A stretch of DNA of 64,000 nt from Cyrtodaria siliqua. Its lineage: Eukaryota; Mollusca; Bivalvia; Adapedonta; Hiatellidae. The stretch lies in contig JAWPHD010005100.1 in the NCBI GenBank assembly GCA_037043455.1, positions 62,001 through 126,000 of the forward strand, in the 5' to 3' direction. The notes below the pieces were generated by a model. The model was not told where the DNA came from. It saw only the letters and a list, made by a program, of their open reading frames with translations, and did not search any database. Positions 23,301-38,300 of the stretch are shown here, piece by piece (positions within the stretch are counted from its first letter, which is position 1; every line of letters starts with the position of its first letter). The position numbers and the translations under genes are program-made.

Positions 23301-26300
23301 GGTCATGTGTGTATTGACTAAATCACATATTTATCAAGCATGTATTTATAATTCAAGGATAGCACTGCTTAGAAAAATGTGTAAACATATTATACTGAAC
23401 GCTTCATGCAAAAATATTCAAGATTATTTTAGTTCTAATTTTTATCTTTTGCAAATGCAATCTCAGTGGGATTACACAAAAGGGGACATAATTCTTAAGT
23501 TGTTACAGGCTGTTTGGAAATACAGGAAGATGTGGTTCTGGATTTTATCTGACTTTAGAAGATATCCAGACCTTGCAGGGTAAGGCCAACAGGCAGATGT
23601 GTGACTTACTGAACAGATGGAATTCGTCTTTTTGGACCCCAGTGTGTTTGACGGGGTAGAATACAACCACTGCAATCTCACAAACACACTGTCACATGCA
23701 GAGGGGTAGGACCCCCCATTCATATTCATTTTGTAATTTTTGTCATGCTCATTCAAGGTCTTTATCATGGCACTGTGTATGCAAACGTGGAAACGTGGCT
23801 CTGTCGTAAATGGAGTGTCCAATAGAGGATTTGCAGCAACTCTGCAGTTCTGCAGGTAAGAAGGTTCTAGATCCATTCTCCATATTTTATCTTGATGTAA
23901 ATGGAGGATGAGCCTGGTATGTTCATTCCTGTTAGGAGCCATATAACCTTTCATGTGTTGGTGTGCCTTAAACCCAATTCAATTCAATTCGTCTTTTTTG
24001 GAGTGTTTTTCATTTTTGTCCACTGTTTCCTTTATTACTTCTATTTTGTTTAGTTTAGGCCCTTTATTCTGAGGTTTATATTTTGAAAATTAGCCAGACC
24101 ACCAAAATTTGTGCAGGACTATTTGATTTTGAAAGTTGGTAGTCCTGCGGACTACTTGGGAAGAAAAGTTAGTGGCAAACCCTGGCTACCTACCCATAAA
24201 GTGACCCCCAAATGCAATCCCAAGCTACCTTTTCATATAAGCTACCTACCCATAAAGTTTTATTCCAACATCTCATTCCTAACTGGTTATTGAGTGGAAA
24301 CCAGTTTTCTATTTTTAGTAGCAGTGACCTTGACCCCAGTGACCCCAAATGCAATCCCAAGCTTCCTTTTCATATAAGTTACCTACCCATGAAGCTTCAT
24401 TCCAATATCTCGTTCCTAACCGTTTTTCCATTTTTAGTAGCAATGACATTGATCTTGACCCCAGTGACCCCAAATGCAATCCCAGTCTTCTTTTTCAAAT
24501 AAGCTACCTACCCATAGTTTCATTCCCATATCTCATTCTTAACTGAAGTTACTGAGCAGAAACCATTTTTTTCTATTTTTAGTAGCAATGACCTTTACCC
24601 CAGTGACCCCAAATGCAACCCCAAGCTTCCTTTTCATATGAGCTACCTACCCATAAAGTTTCATCCATTATCTCATTCCTAACTGAAGTTACTGAGCAGA
24701 AATCGTTTTTTTCTATTTTTAGTGGCAGTGACGACCCCATTGACTCCAAATGCAATCCCAGGCTTTCGTTTTTTATAAGCTACCTACCCATAAAGATCCA
24801 TTCCAATATCTCATTCCTAACTGAAGTTATTGAGAAGAAACGAAGTGTGACAGACTAACACACGGAGTGCAATCCTATAATCCCTCCGGTCTAAGAAAGA
24901 ATATTTAATCATATAAATGTTGTGTGTGTTTAGGGTAACAACATTTTCAATTCATTTTCAAGAAATTGCTACTGATTTCATGACTTTAAAATAGATCTCT
25001 TTGAATCTGCCACACCCTCTACTAAAACCTTGTGGATGGTACTTGAGTAACACTGGCACTGATATAGCCTATGGCCCTTGGTACTGATGACCTTCAAAAC
25101 CCACCTATCAGGTACTGATCTGACAACATATAAACGGTTAAGTCTCTGGAAAAAACTGTTTCTTTGTTTGTTTCTTAAAATCTAACTTACCTCAACGCGT
25201 TCTTCAGTAGTTCTACCAGTATATAATCCAGTGGTGGAGGTATGTATGGAAACGAGGCATTGATATGACCTTGAACTCTGACCTGGGGGGCATTGCCATA
25301 CTTGTCTTCACAGATAGTTCTGAAAGAAACATGAGACATGTTTTAACACAGTCCTGTTTCACGGCTAAGTCACTGATATAACTTTTTTTTGTTAGAATTA
25401 TAATGGTCAGTTAAAGGCAGAAGACATAGTAATGAGGATTTAATTCTTATTAACAAATATTTTCATTAAAATTAAGTAGGAATAACCTCAGGAATCTTTG
25501 ATTTCCCAATAGTTTCCAGGATAAAGGAAATAATAGTTAGAAATGCCATAGCCACCAATAAGCCTAGTATTATTTTCATGAAAATATGGATAATCCATTT
25601 AAAATTATTATTATTACAGATATAAAATGATACTCGAATAAACTCTTAAAGGGACATATGACAATCTAGAATTTTTTTAAACAAGTGAAGCAGCAAAAGT
25701 GGTGCGGATGCTGGATTGCTGAAAAATCTAGGTAAAAAGGGGATAATTCAAGTAAAATAAATGATAAGAGTTATGGTTCTTGTCATATAACATTGTGTAA
25801 TGACAATGAACATGTGTGCCAAGTTTCAATGCTTTTTGACAATTCGTTTTTGAGAATTGAGGAAAAACAAACCAAAATGTCAAAACGAGTAGACGGACGG
25901 ACCGACAGACGGACAAACAGACAGATGGAAATCACCAAACCATAAGCCTGGATTTGCTACGCTAAAAAATTATGTCTTCCCGTTTTTTTCCCTAAATAAC
26001 TTGCATTTGTACAATCATTTATACTAAATATGACTGGACGGTTTTGTTTTTGTAACAAAAACATGTCTGTTTTTGTAAAAAAAGCATGTCTCCCCCAATA
26101 ATTTATGAATCAACCTGGCTGAAAGTTGCGGTCTGCATGTCATCTCGATATGGTGAACATTTGTGCCAAGCTATTTCAAAATCCCTCAAGCGGTTCAAGA
26201 GATATGGAGCAGACACAAAATATAGTGCATTAGACCTTCGACCTCTAAGTGTGACCTTGACCTCGAATGGACTAGGCTGGAAGTTGCGCTCTACACGTCG

Positions 26301-29300
26301 TCTTGATATGGTGAACATTTGTGCTAAGTTATTTTAAAATCCCTCATGCGGTTCAAGAGATATGGAGAGGACACAAAATATAGTGCATATGACCTTCGAC
26401 CTCTAAGTGTGACCTTGACCTTGAATGGACGTGGGCTGGAAGTTGCGCTCTGCACGTCGTCTAGATAAGGTGAACATTTGTGGCAAATTATTTCAAATGC
26501 CTCAAGCGGTTCAAGAGATATGGAGGAGACACGATTTGTGACGGACAGAGATCCAGACAGACATCCAAACTAAAAACAATATGTCTCCCCAGTATGGGGG
26601 GAGACATGAGAATGGTATAAAGCAATTTTTTTTTTTACATATAACTATCAAACTGTTGGCTCTATTGCATCAATAAAATGTTTAAACCTTTGTTAGATTC
26701 ACGGAGAAAAATTAAAAACTCCATTTTTTTTTATTTAATTATATGCAAGCAGGTTTAACGTCAAAATGACACTGAATTAATAAACTGAAATGCTAAATAA
26801 AAACTCTGATTGTCGCGTTGTTCCTTTAAAGGGACACACGGCAATCTTGATTTTTTAAAAACTCACGGCGTCCCGTCAGTTTTTCTCGTAACTTGCATTT
26901 GTTCAATCATTAATATTAATTGTTAGAATAGTTCAAAGCAAATTGTTTTTACATATTATTGACTTTTGATAATATTGCACCAAGAATATATTTAAAAAAT
27001 GTGTAGAATAATGAAGGAAATAGAATTAATTTAATTATATGCAAGCAGTTTTAAAGTCAAAATGATACAGGATTAATAAATCGCTGTACTAATTGTAATG
27101 TCTGATATAAAACTCCAGATTGCCATGTGTCCCTTTAAGGCTGCTAATATTTTTTTGACAAACGAACATTTTCCATTTACCATTCAATTGTTTTTATAAC
27201 AAATAGTCTGAAGCAGAGAACCGCAGATGCCATTAATAGATGAGATGGGATCTTGACGTTAAACTGAGATAACCGTTCTATCCAATAATTAAAGTTATTT
27301 GTATCTAGGTATTAAAGCTGTCTGGCAGACATGCACAATTACATGTTACGATTTTATAGATATACTGTAGCAAAATAATTTATCTGGGGAAACAGCGATA
27401 GTTTATCTGATTCGTGGCTAGTACATTTTCTAACTATTGTGTCATTTTGATCATGGGTAAAACACAGCGGCATCAAAATAAACAAGGAAAATAACAGACG
27501 GAAATTAAACTGTAAAATTTAACTTTCAAGTTTGACAGGATATATTTCGTTTTATTTTCAAAAAAACACAAATAATAAATGGTGAAACAAACCATTTGTA
27601 TTTTACAGATATATTAAATATTGCATTTTTTCCAAGGTTATATATGTATGATGAACCCATCTAAATGGCTGCTGCATGAGCATGTTGAGCCATTGGAGAG
27701 GCAGTTGGTCTCATGTCGAAGCGGCATTGCGTAAGTCTATCACCGCGGCTTTACTTTGACGAGGACAAAATATTTTCAGGAGAAAGCCCACCGGTTTCAA
27801 GTCTCCCTGACACCACCGAGTTTTGTTTGTATGTACTTGGGGAAAACACCGTCCCTTAGCCTCGTCTGCCAGATGGCAACGTAAACCGGGCGTTCCCGTG
27901 TATTGGAGTTATCTTTAGAGCATGTTAGAGAACCATAGGACTCTATTTGTTAGTAAGAGTAGGACCGGTTCCCAGATTCCTATGTATCCTTCCCCTCTCT
28001 CTGGGCTGGCTCTAAATAACCTATAGTGTTTGATGGATCGTTAAACAACATTCATTACTACAGAGAGTTTATAGTCTAATAGCATTTTTGGAATTGACAT
28101 TGTAGTCTATATCCAGCCATCAACAGGCACATTTTACAACATACGTACACCATTTATAAACCTACTGACAAAGAGGTATATATTAAACTTACATATTTTG
28201 AGAATCAGAACTAAAGACATTTTATTAACGGCTTTAACAAGCCAGGCTAAACCCCAAAATTGGATCGTTGAATTGAGAGTAACACAATTCATTTTACGCA
28301 TATTAAATCACAGATATTTTCAGAATCCGGGAATAAACCAATACTTTTCATCGGCGTTTATGACCTGAGCACCTGGATCAAGTTTTGATAAACATTTTTT
28401 TATTGTAATTTTGCCCTTATTTGGCACGTTCGTTTCTTTAACATTGCTGTTGACCAGCATTAGTCCATTGAGCAGGTGAAGGCCAGGCCTGATGAAATTG
28501 CTGTCTTTTTTCTATTCAAACCAGGATGTCATATGGTCTCTATGCAAGAAGTTTGAAGACTGTGATTGTGTCTTAGCAATTGAACTGTTAACTAGAAGAA
28601 GTCCATAAAGTTGGTCAAGGAAATTTGAAGACCGGTCTTATAGAGCCCTAAATACTTATTTTGGTTTTGTTGCTGTTTAAGTAATTTTTGCGCTAAAATT
28701 CAGGTAATATACAATTCATTTTGGATACAAACAATTCCTTTTGGATACAATACTAACAGTTCTTTTTGGATAAAATACATACAGTTCATTTTGGATACAT
28801 ACAATTCCTTTTGGATACAATACATACAGTTCCTTTTGGATACATACAGGTCCTTTTTGATACATACAGTTCATTTTTCATTACAAGAATTGGGTGATCT
28901 TCTTACCTCACAAAGTCCGCCTTCTTTTCAATAAGTTTGCGAGGACTAAAATTCACATTGATGATTCCCACATGGTTTGGCTGGAATAACAACAGTTATC
29001 TAGCACACGTCCAATAGACACCTTTCTGACAAAGGTGTACACACAATAATAGTCAGGCATTTATGTAACAATCAATTTTATTGGCCAAATTTTAAGGTGA
29101 CTTAGAATTTAGTTATGCTTTAAGTCAAAACAGCATGATGGCTTCAAAAAATCTGAAGTAATGAAAGAATGCATCTTCTTTCTTTGTTTTACCCATATTG
29201 CCAAAGTTGATAAAGAGTTATGTTATTGAATTTTGACTAGCAAATATGTCTATGGAACTGAATGCCCCGCTTAGGGTTATCAGCCACACAGAAAATGGGT

Positions 29301-32300
29301 TTTTATTCTCACAAAAAGGTAAGTCACTGAAGATACTGTTATATTACAATTATGCAAATATATTACATTTCTTGCAAGATTTTCGAGCTCTATAGATGGA
29401 AAAGTGATAATAACTACCAGGAAATATTTCCCACTAGCCCAATGTTTTGGTATTTCATATTACTTTATTTTATTACATTTTCATCGGTGAAAGATTGGGA
29501 TTTCTCAGTGAAAGAATATTCATAATCGCTAAATATTATTAACTAACTCCGAACACAAAAAAAACTAGCTGTGACGCTGAGTTATGACGACAACTTTCAA
29601 TAAAACGAATACATTCGGTTAAAATCATGCTCAAACTGATTTGAAATGTAATAGATTATTTAACTGCTGTCAGTGCCCTCGATTCATATGTCCTGCAATG
29701 GAGTATACCTTTTCCCCCAAATTTTAAAAGTACCGGAATATAGTGTTGCCCCGCAACTGCCCGGATGTAATACGGTGTCGACATAAACACGTCGCACAAC
29801 ACCAAATCGTTAGAATATTAACAGCATTGAGATTCTACTGCATATGGTAGGTTATTTACATACATAAGGAATACAAAAAAGTAATAGATTTGAATACAAC
29901 ATTTTTTATAGAAATGGTTATATAAGTGATGCAAATTTTGTAGCAAAAAATTCCCCTTTCCTTTAAAATGGACTCAAAATTCCCCCGGCCCCATTCCCCC
30001 AATATAGAAAGAGGGCCCTGGCTGTGTTCGATTATAGGGAAATTCTTCACTCGATGGTAGACGTGTTTAGTTTTTCACTTACTCGCATACTCTCGTTCGT
30101 GAAAAAAACCACATGTCTCAGAATGCAGATGTTAAGTATGTAGGAAGCTTGAAAGCTGTATGGGTTTCGGTATCTGATTAAGGGACTTAATCAAAAACTT
30201 GAATAACTTTTAATGTAAATTAACAAGGTGCAAAAAAGTAGTTTAAGGTCATTCATACTGACCTACTTTTGGTAGGATTGTAATGCTGTCATATAAAAGT
30301 AACTAGTGCTGTCGCCTTTTACGGGCAACAAATATACCCCCGCTACCAGTCCCCCACATACCCCACCCTACCGTTTGGGTAAAGATTGAGTGGAATTGGA
30401 TTTTCATGATCAGGTAATGGTAGCCTTGACCTTTGACCTACTGACCTCAAAACCAGTAGGGGCCATCTTTTCATCCAAGGCAGTCCTCCTATTAAGTTTC
30501 ATGAGATTTGCTTAAGGGGGAGAGGAGTTATGGAACAGACGAGGTTTTCCATTATCGGGTCCCGATAACCTTGACCTTTGATATACTGACCTCAAAATCA
30601 ATAGGGGTCGTCCTCTCACCACAGGCAGTTCACCTATGAAGTTTCATGAGATTTGCTTCAGGGGGAGAGGAGTTTGGTGCGGACAAGTTTTTTCATTATC
30701 GGCTCCCGGTGACCTTGACCTTTGACCTATGACATCAATAGAGGTCATCCTCTCACCACAGGCAGTGCACATATGAAGTTTCATGAGATTTGCCTCAGTG
30801 GGAAGGGAGTCATGGAGTGGACAATGTTCTCCATTATCGGTTCCCGGTGACCTTGACCTTTGACCTACCGACCTCAAAATCAATAGGGATCATCCTCTAT
30901 CTAACCACAGGCAGTTCACCTTTGAAGTTTCATGAGATTTGCTTCAGGGGGAAAGGAGTTATGGAGCAGACAAGGTTGCATCTACAGACAGACAGACAGA
31001 CAGACAGACGGACGGACGGACGGACGGACGGACGGACGGACGGACAAAGTGAAACCACTATACCCCACTAAAATTCGTCAAGCGTGGGTATAAACATGTG
31101 TGAAGTTTAAAAGCTCTACGGCTTTCAATTTCTGAGAAATGGACTAAACATAAAACTTTTTTTTTGTATGGATGTACAGACCAGAGTAACACTATTTGCC
31201 CACTCCACTTTTGCGGCAAGGCATAAAAAGTTATTTTTTTCTACACGGAGAGCACAAGATAACTTTGAGCCAACTAGATTATACAGGCAAACAAAGAAAT
31301 CCAACGTAAAATTATTTGTTTGTCTTTTGTAAGGTGTTAAGATACAAATCATGTAAAAGGAAAACAGAACTGAATGTCCTGAAATGGACAACATAAATTT
31401 TAAATGCAACGCTAAGTTAATCTGAGAATTCCCATTTAAAAGTCAAACAAGAAAGGCTTAACTTCATTTAGGGTCGGCAACGTCACAAGGTGCTGAGATG
31501 AAGGATGAAGATTCCGATATATTTCACCATCGGGGAGCAAACCCACGCGGGCAGAGATCTGCAGCTCTTAAACATTCCTTAACTCTTCCTTTTACATGAT
31601 TCTTAGCCTTGTCTAACACCAGTCTAAATCACATCATGAAAGTGGTAGGGCACCTTTTATTTGATTTTTTATTGCATTTTTTTTTATATAAATGCCAGTA
31701 CCTATCATTTCGAAAATTTCAGTAAAATGATAAAACAGATTACAAGTGCTACAATATTCTTCATTTTGGCATCAAGCGCAAAGAATTCTGCCTTCAGTCA
31801 AATTTAAATGCTTGATGATACTTCAACATTTTTGTTTTGAACATAGCCACTAGTCGAACAACCGCCTTAGGGTTGAAGTTTATCTTTTTTTTCCAGCAAG
31901 TTGCAGTCAAAACTGTGTGTTTCTCGAAAGAAATATATTTTCTAAGTTTGGAAAAAATAAACAAGTGAAATATCGAAGAGTAAATAATTACCTTTTCATC
32001 TCGATTCATCAGATGGTGTTCACACAGCATGCGGATTCCGAGGCGTGATGTTAACGTCCGGTCCAGAAAATGGCGTATCATTTCTTCATCCTAGTAAAGG
32101 ATATTTACATGTATAATAGTTGCGTTTCAACATAATCAGCAATTATCTTAACTTGCTTTTTTATAATAAGACTAGATAAACAAGAAATGTCACAGTAAGT
32201 GACAAATGTCTCTAAAGAGACCTTGATTTTGGAGCCACGGACCTGGGTTTTGTGTGCGACACGTCATCTAATTGTGGTGAGCACTTGTGCCAAGTTATTT

Positions 32301-35300
32301 GAAAATCTGTCAATGAATGTCAAGAGTTATTAACCGGACACAAAAGCACTTTGTTTTGACCTTTGACCTCTAAGTGTGACCTTGACCTTGGAGCCACGGA
32401 CCAGGGTTTTGTGCGCGACACGTCGTCTTGTTGCGGTGAGCAATTGTGCCAAGTTATTTGAAAATCTGTCCATGAATGTCAGAGTTATTAACCGGACACG
32501 GTTGTACAGACAAACGAAGATCCGGACGGACGGACGGACGGGCTGACAGTGCAACAACTATATGCACCCGTTCGGGGGCATAAAAATTACATACAACAAT
32601 CACACTTCTTTGGGTTTGTAAACAAAGGTTATCTTGGTCACTCTTTATTTACCAGGATGACATTCATGTTCACACGTTTTAATGTAAGACTTGTATGGTA
32701 ACAAAAATATATAAGAAAGGGGAAATAATGATCCAACCAACATGTATAGAAAGAAAAAAACATTAAGAGAAAATCTTTGTTGCTTTTTCAAACTTGCAGA
32801 CATTATATTTTTAACAACTTATCTTTCTGTGGCCATAACTTCAAAGAGAAGATGCAATACTATAAAGACATTTAATGATGACTGAAAACTCTTATCAAGG
32901 GAGGTGACTGCTCATGTACTTCTATGAAGAACAAACACCAATATCAGAGGAGTAGCATCCCTTAGTTTTAGTTCATGCGTGTACTCTCCCAACCCTTTTT
33001 GTGTCAGCCATTTGTCATGTTTTGGGACATCTCGCTTGACTCGCACCTTTATATGTTTCCTACACTCGGAAAATCCCTCGGCCATCAGCGTGACGACGTT
33101 TCTGTGCTCGTCCATCAAATTTCGTAACAACTCCGAGAAATTTTCCTCATCTTTTAGCGTCTGTATCTAAAGGCAAAAAAGTAAATACAGAGAAGGTAGT
33201 ATTCTCATTTAAAAATACATTTAATAACAGTTTTTAGCACATTTATTTTTTTAAATAGGGGCTGGCGTGGCCTTGTAAAACTGAAACTGGAGGACCTGGG
33301 TTCAAGCCGCACAGGTGCCAATGAGTTTCGTCAGTTTGTTCTTTGGCAAGACACTTTCCGTCTGTCTCGTCTGTCAGATTGATTGATTGAATTGGATTTT
33401 ATAGTCGTTCCAACAGCTAAGGTCATATGGCGACTTTCCAGCTTCCATTGGTGGAGGAAGACCCCAGGTGCCCCTCCGGGCAATTTTCATGCACGGGCGG
33501 GCACATGGGTAGAACCACCGACGTTCCGCAAGCCAGCTGGATAGCTTCCTCACATAAAAATTCCTAGTCGTCTGTCAGATGGGGACGTAAACTGGGTGCT
33601 CGCGTGTATCGGAGTCTATCCTCCGAGCACGTTAAACAACCACAGGAATCTATTCGTTAGTAAGAGTATGCCTACTACGTCATTGATGGCAAATAGGTAT
33701 AAATAACGCGAACTCAAACTGTGAGTCATTACGTTACTGACGAGTACAAAACCTGTAAGAAACTTAGTTTAACTAAGTCAAGCCTTTATTAACAACCGAT
33801 CAACCTTCAAAAAGTGTCTGATAATAAATACTCAAGAAAACTGCATCTCGTAGAAGAGATTTCGGTAATTTATTCTCCAATTTGTATAACTTCAATTCAC
33901 TAACTGGCATTCTTCAGTGTCAATGATGACACATGCTTTGAGATGCATACGCAAAGGAATTTCACTGTGCGCGGAGAAGACCAGCTCAAATAAAATATTT
34001 AAAATTCATTTTAGAAAAAATGTAATATATAATTTAATAACCACAAGCTGTTCAGTTCAATTCATGACTTCCATGCATCCCAATAGACAAAATCGTGCAA
34101 GGCATTTTCACTCGAGATTTAATCCCGTATTCAAAAACTCATGGTATAAATTAAACTTTATATAATGTGCTGACGAGTTGTTATAAATATCTTTATATTT
34201 GCATAATATGTGTGTAACCAGTATTTTGCCATCTAAATAATTATCACAGGTAATGTGACATAATACAGGTGTTTGAACCTTTTTAGTATTCATGATATTG
34301 GGTGCTTTCTTTACCAAACAACAAGCATCAGTCTGTGTGCTAGCAAAAGAAGTTTATTATCTCATTAACTGGTAGTTATACATGCAAAATTGCACATAAT
34401 TATATGTCTCGCCTGTACTGCACTTCGAAACACACCTAAATGACGTCTAAATGGGTGCAGCTGGTGCAGAGTTACATCACCAACATTTGCTTGATCTTCT
34501 GCATGTAATTTAAGGAAAACAGAAATAAATGTAAACAGGCAGATGTATCCATGGGACATGGATGCCCAATTTTTTAAATTGTCACATAAAAGAAAAAGTT
34601 TGATGTAAATATATATTTTTTTGCATTTGGCTCTAATAATAAATACAAGCAAGATACCAGCCACCATCAACTGATTTGTTTGTTTGTATGGTGTTTTACG
34701 TCATTTTCAACACAAGTAAGGTTATATATGACGGTCGACTTATTGTGGTGGAGGCAGACCACCCCCTTTTCCTGGGTAGAACCAGTACTGTACACCTCCT
34801 GCCATCCGTTAGAATCGACACTTCCTCACTTACAAGTCGAGCTCCCAGTGGAATTTGAACCCGCAGCAGTGAGAGGCGAAGGTTTACAACGCAACGTCGT
34901 TAACCGCTCGGTTGCGGAGACGAGAACTGAAAGATGTTTAACTGCTCATCAACACATAATATTTAATTGGAGACATCCATGAGAGGAGACTGATACATTG
35001 GAATCTGGAAACTGCTCTACTCTTACTAACAAACTCTACGCTTCTTTGACGAAAGATAGTCTTCAATACACGGGACTGCCCTCCGAATGACAATTCAAGG
35101 CTAAGGGAAAGTATCCTGTCCAAGAACACACCGATGACACTAAGCTGCGCTGGTGAGGTTTGAACCCCGGGTCCTCGGGATTTCAAGCCCACTCTCCATG
35201 CTCCAAGGACATATAATAGATGTGTAAGATGATACTTACTGAAGGGAATTCACACAGAACATGGAATGCATTCATGTACATCTCGTGCTGGAAATAGACA

Positions 35301-38300
35301 ATAAACAATTTATTTAGAATTTTATCAAATTAGTGGGGGTGTTAATCAAATACCATCTACAGTATAGGGAATACTTTGGATTAGTTCTGGGGTAGGACCG
35401 CGATTTTCAAGAAAAAATAAGTTTGATTTTTCGAGATACAGTGGGGGAACAGAAATTGAAGACTGTGTGTGCAAATAGGCCTAATGGAGCATTTTAGGCA
35501 AAAAAAGTAATTTTTAGATGAATTTTTTTAATTAAATAAAATATGTATCCAAAACATTATTGAGAATGTAAGAAGGGGATTTTTTTTTTTTTACCCTGGA
35601 TTAGGGAAATTTTCTCAGCCATAAGAGAGAAAAAAAATAGGCTATTTTGCTAGGCCCTGTTTATGAAGGAAAAAAACACGAGTCCTGGATATAATTATAG
35701 GCTACAGATATTTATATAGGAGTAACACACTTGTTTTGAATGCACACAAGAAAATGGCTAATTTTAGACTGTGTAATTATACTTGAGTGGAAAAAGTTCA
35801 CCTATAAATAGTATCAGAAGTATTATATTGCCAAGTTATACTGTATATATACAAGATTTATCCCATATGTTGTGTTTATAATATACTGAGCAAAAGGAAC
35901 TTCAGTTGCAAAATGTTGTCAATATCTTTGTGCGATTTTAAGCAAGGAAAGCTAATCCTCAATTCTAAAAGGAGAAAATAATGTTTCTTAGAAACCTGAG
36001 CATTTCAAGTTTTATTAAAAATCAACAACATGAATTCCATAGGATTTCCACTGAATCTATTCATTGTGTTGAGTTTTTGGTTAAAAAATAAAGCCCTCAG
36101 TTTATGCTGACGTTGTCCCACATTTATGCATTACATGATCATTGTTTTCCTTCAAATCAACAAAAATAATGAAAAAAATACATTTGCATACATGTGATAT
36201 CTCCCGCCGGGAGCTAATTTCTCCTGGCATTTCATGGAATTTCCCGGCCTCCCGGCGGGAGCTCCATTTCTCCCGGTATTTTCGGCCGAGTTCCAAAATT
36301 TCGCTATTTGCGAATCCTTTTGGGTAATTGCTATGATTTATTGGATCAAGACCGAGTTTTCCGAATGATCTAGAAAATAAACACCAATACCGTCTATTCT
36401 ATATCTGTAAAAACATTGCCCCTGGGCAGGTAATTAAAAGGATTAGCATGTCAGCTAATTAGTTTATTGTGTGGAAATAATGACTGGACTGTTTGTTTAT
36501 GACACGTAAGTGGCGGGGATATCTGTAATGTCCAAGGGAGATTGATAGAATTGTACTGACTGTAAGTGGGATGGTAATTAACGAATTCAGCTTCGATTGA
36601 TATTTGGTGTATTGCATTAAAATTAATATATAATTGAGGACAATTAAAGGACGACGATTTCAACTAATTGATTGCAGTTTGTCATGATTAGAGAAGTGTT
36701 TTGTCTGTGTATAAAATGGGAAGCATCTTCATTATGTGCTATGCTTAGTTTTGCTATGCTTAATTAAATGCTATACTTAATTATTAAATGCTATACTTAA
36801 TTATATGCTATGCTAACATGACATAGACAGTATTGTATACATGTATAAAAATATCATGTTTTTATGCTGATTTACTCCCTTTATATCAGAAGAAAAAGCT
36901 ACCGATACGCGTTAAAAATTCGAGAATAGAAACCTCCCTGGTTTTTGTCAATTCTCCCTGGAAAAAAAGTCAAATCTCCCAGGTAACCCTCCTAAAAATA
37001 TCACATGTATGCATTTGTATTGTTTGGGGCGCTTGTTTCGGCCACAGGTGTTTTTGACTTTTAAAATAAAATTAATCTACTACCTAAATAAGTTGTATAT
37101 CAGTGAAACAGACATTTTTAGTGGTAAATAAAAATACTACTTGTCAAAATTAGTTAAGAAATAAAAAGTTCATGTGCGAAAGTTGTTTTTGATGGGCATT
37201 TCTGCTGCAGGAAAAATTAGAAAAATTTTAGTTTTAGAATTTGTATTCAAAAATGGTTTTAAGTTGTTGGATATTAATAAATTAAGACACCCTGAAAGTT
37301 TTATAGCAAAATACAAAGTATTACTGAAGTTATTTGAAATTTCGTAATTTTCTATTTTCAACATTGGAATTTACATAGGAAAAGCCCCATCAAAAAATAA
37401 TTTTGGCTGTAAAATATTTATTTCTCAACCGATTTTCAAAAGTAAAGTAGTTTTATTTACCACTAAAAATGCCAGTTCTAATGATATATAACTGATGTAT
37501 GTATTATTTAAATTGCTCAAGTTACTGCAGAAAAAAAAAAATCATTTATTTTTAATTATTATTTTTTAGTTCCCAACAACAATACAGTATTAATACCTGT
37601 GTGTTGACATTGAAAGAAGAAAATCCAATCTGTGTTGCTGGGTTATAAGTTTCAGAGAATATCTCATTGGTATTTAATTAAAGAGCATCAGGTCTTACAA
37701 AGCACATGCAATAAATGTCACGGTTACAAGGTTAGTCAAATGACCTACTGCATTGACACATGATGCACTGCATGATCTGTATGTAGGTTAACAGCCAGAT
37801 TCTTATTTAAAATTCACTTGACAGTGGGTCTGTTCACGGTTCTCCCATCCGAAAGCACCCTTGGTAACCATCGGCTACCATCGGTTGCCGTCGTTTGCCG
37901 ATAGGTAGAACGTTGGTAACCAATCTTCCCGCGACTCTACACCTGAGCTAGTATCGTGGCCTTGTTGGTACCAAATGTTACCATCGGCGTAGGAGAACCC
38001 TGAACGAACCCAGTGAGCGTAGTAGGATAACTCAAGTACTGATTATTGGTTGTCAGGCTGGATAAAAATGTTTAAAAGGCAAAAACTGTTGTGCAATAAC
38101 TTAATTCAAAGTACTCTGATCTACGTTTTTCTTGGTCTTTGTATATAGGATAGAGGCTATGAAGATTTCTCTTACTCTCTATCCGGCTTAGTGTTTACAA
38201 TAGGTATCTATATAGGTCACACTCTGAATCATGAAGAGCACTGTAGGTAAAATATTCATGAATAAATAAATGGTGCAAGTATTTGAAATTCTGAGACATC

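Larger units (their letters stand above)
25646..26829 (+). mobile_element. MITE family A copy broken by two nested elements
   Basis: Left end TTAA-AGGGACATATGACAATCT; degraded right end GATTGTCGCGTTGTTCCT-TTAA. Interior pieces at 25645-25677, 25970-26082 and 26611-26829 align with the MITE at 26826-27138 ('ACTTGCATTTGTACAATCAT', 'TTAATTATATGCAAGCAGGT'). Its right TTAA is shared with the next MITE. Confidence 0.75.

Noticed and set aside
23472..23954. 160-codon minus-strand frame
   Set aside because: Mostly covers dispersed repeat S4, whose inverted copy at 12553 does not keep the frame.
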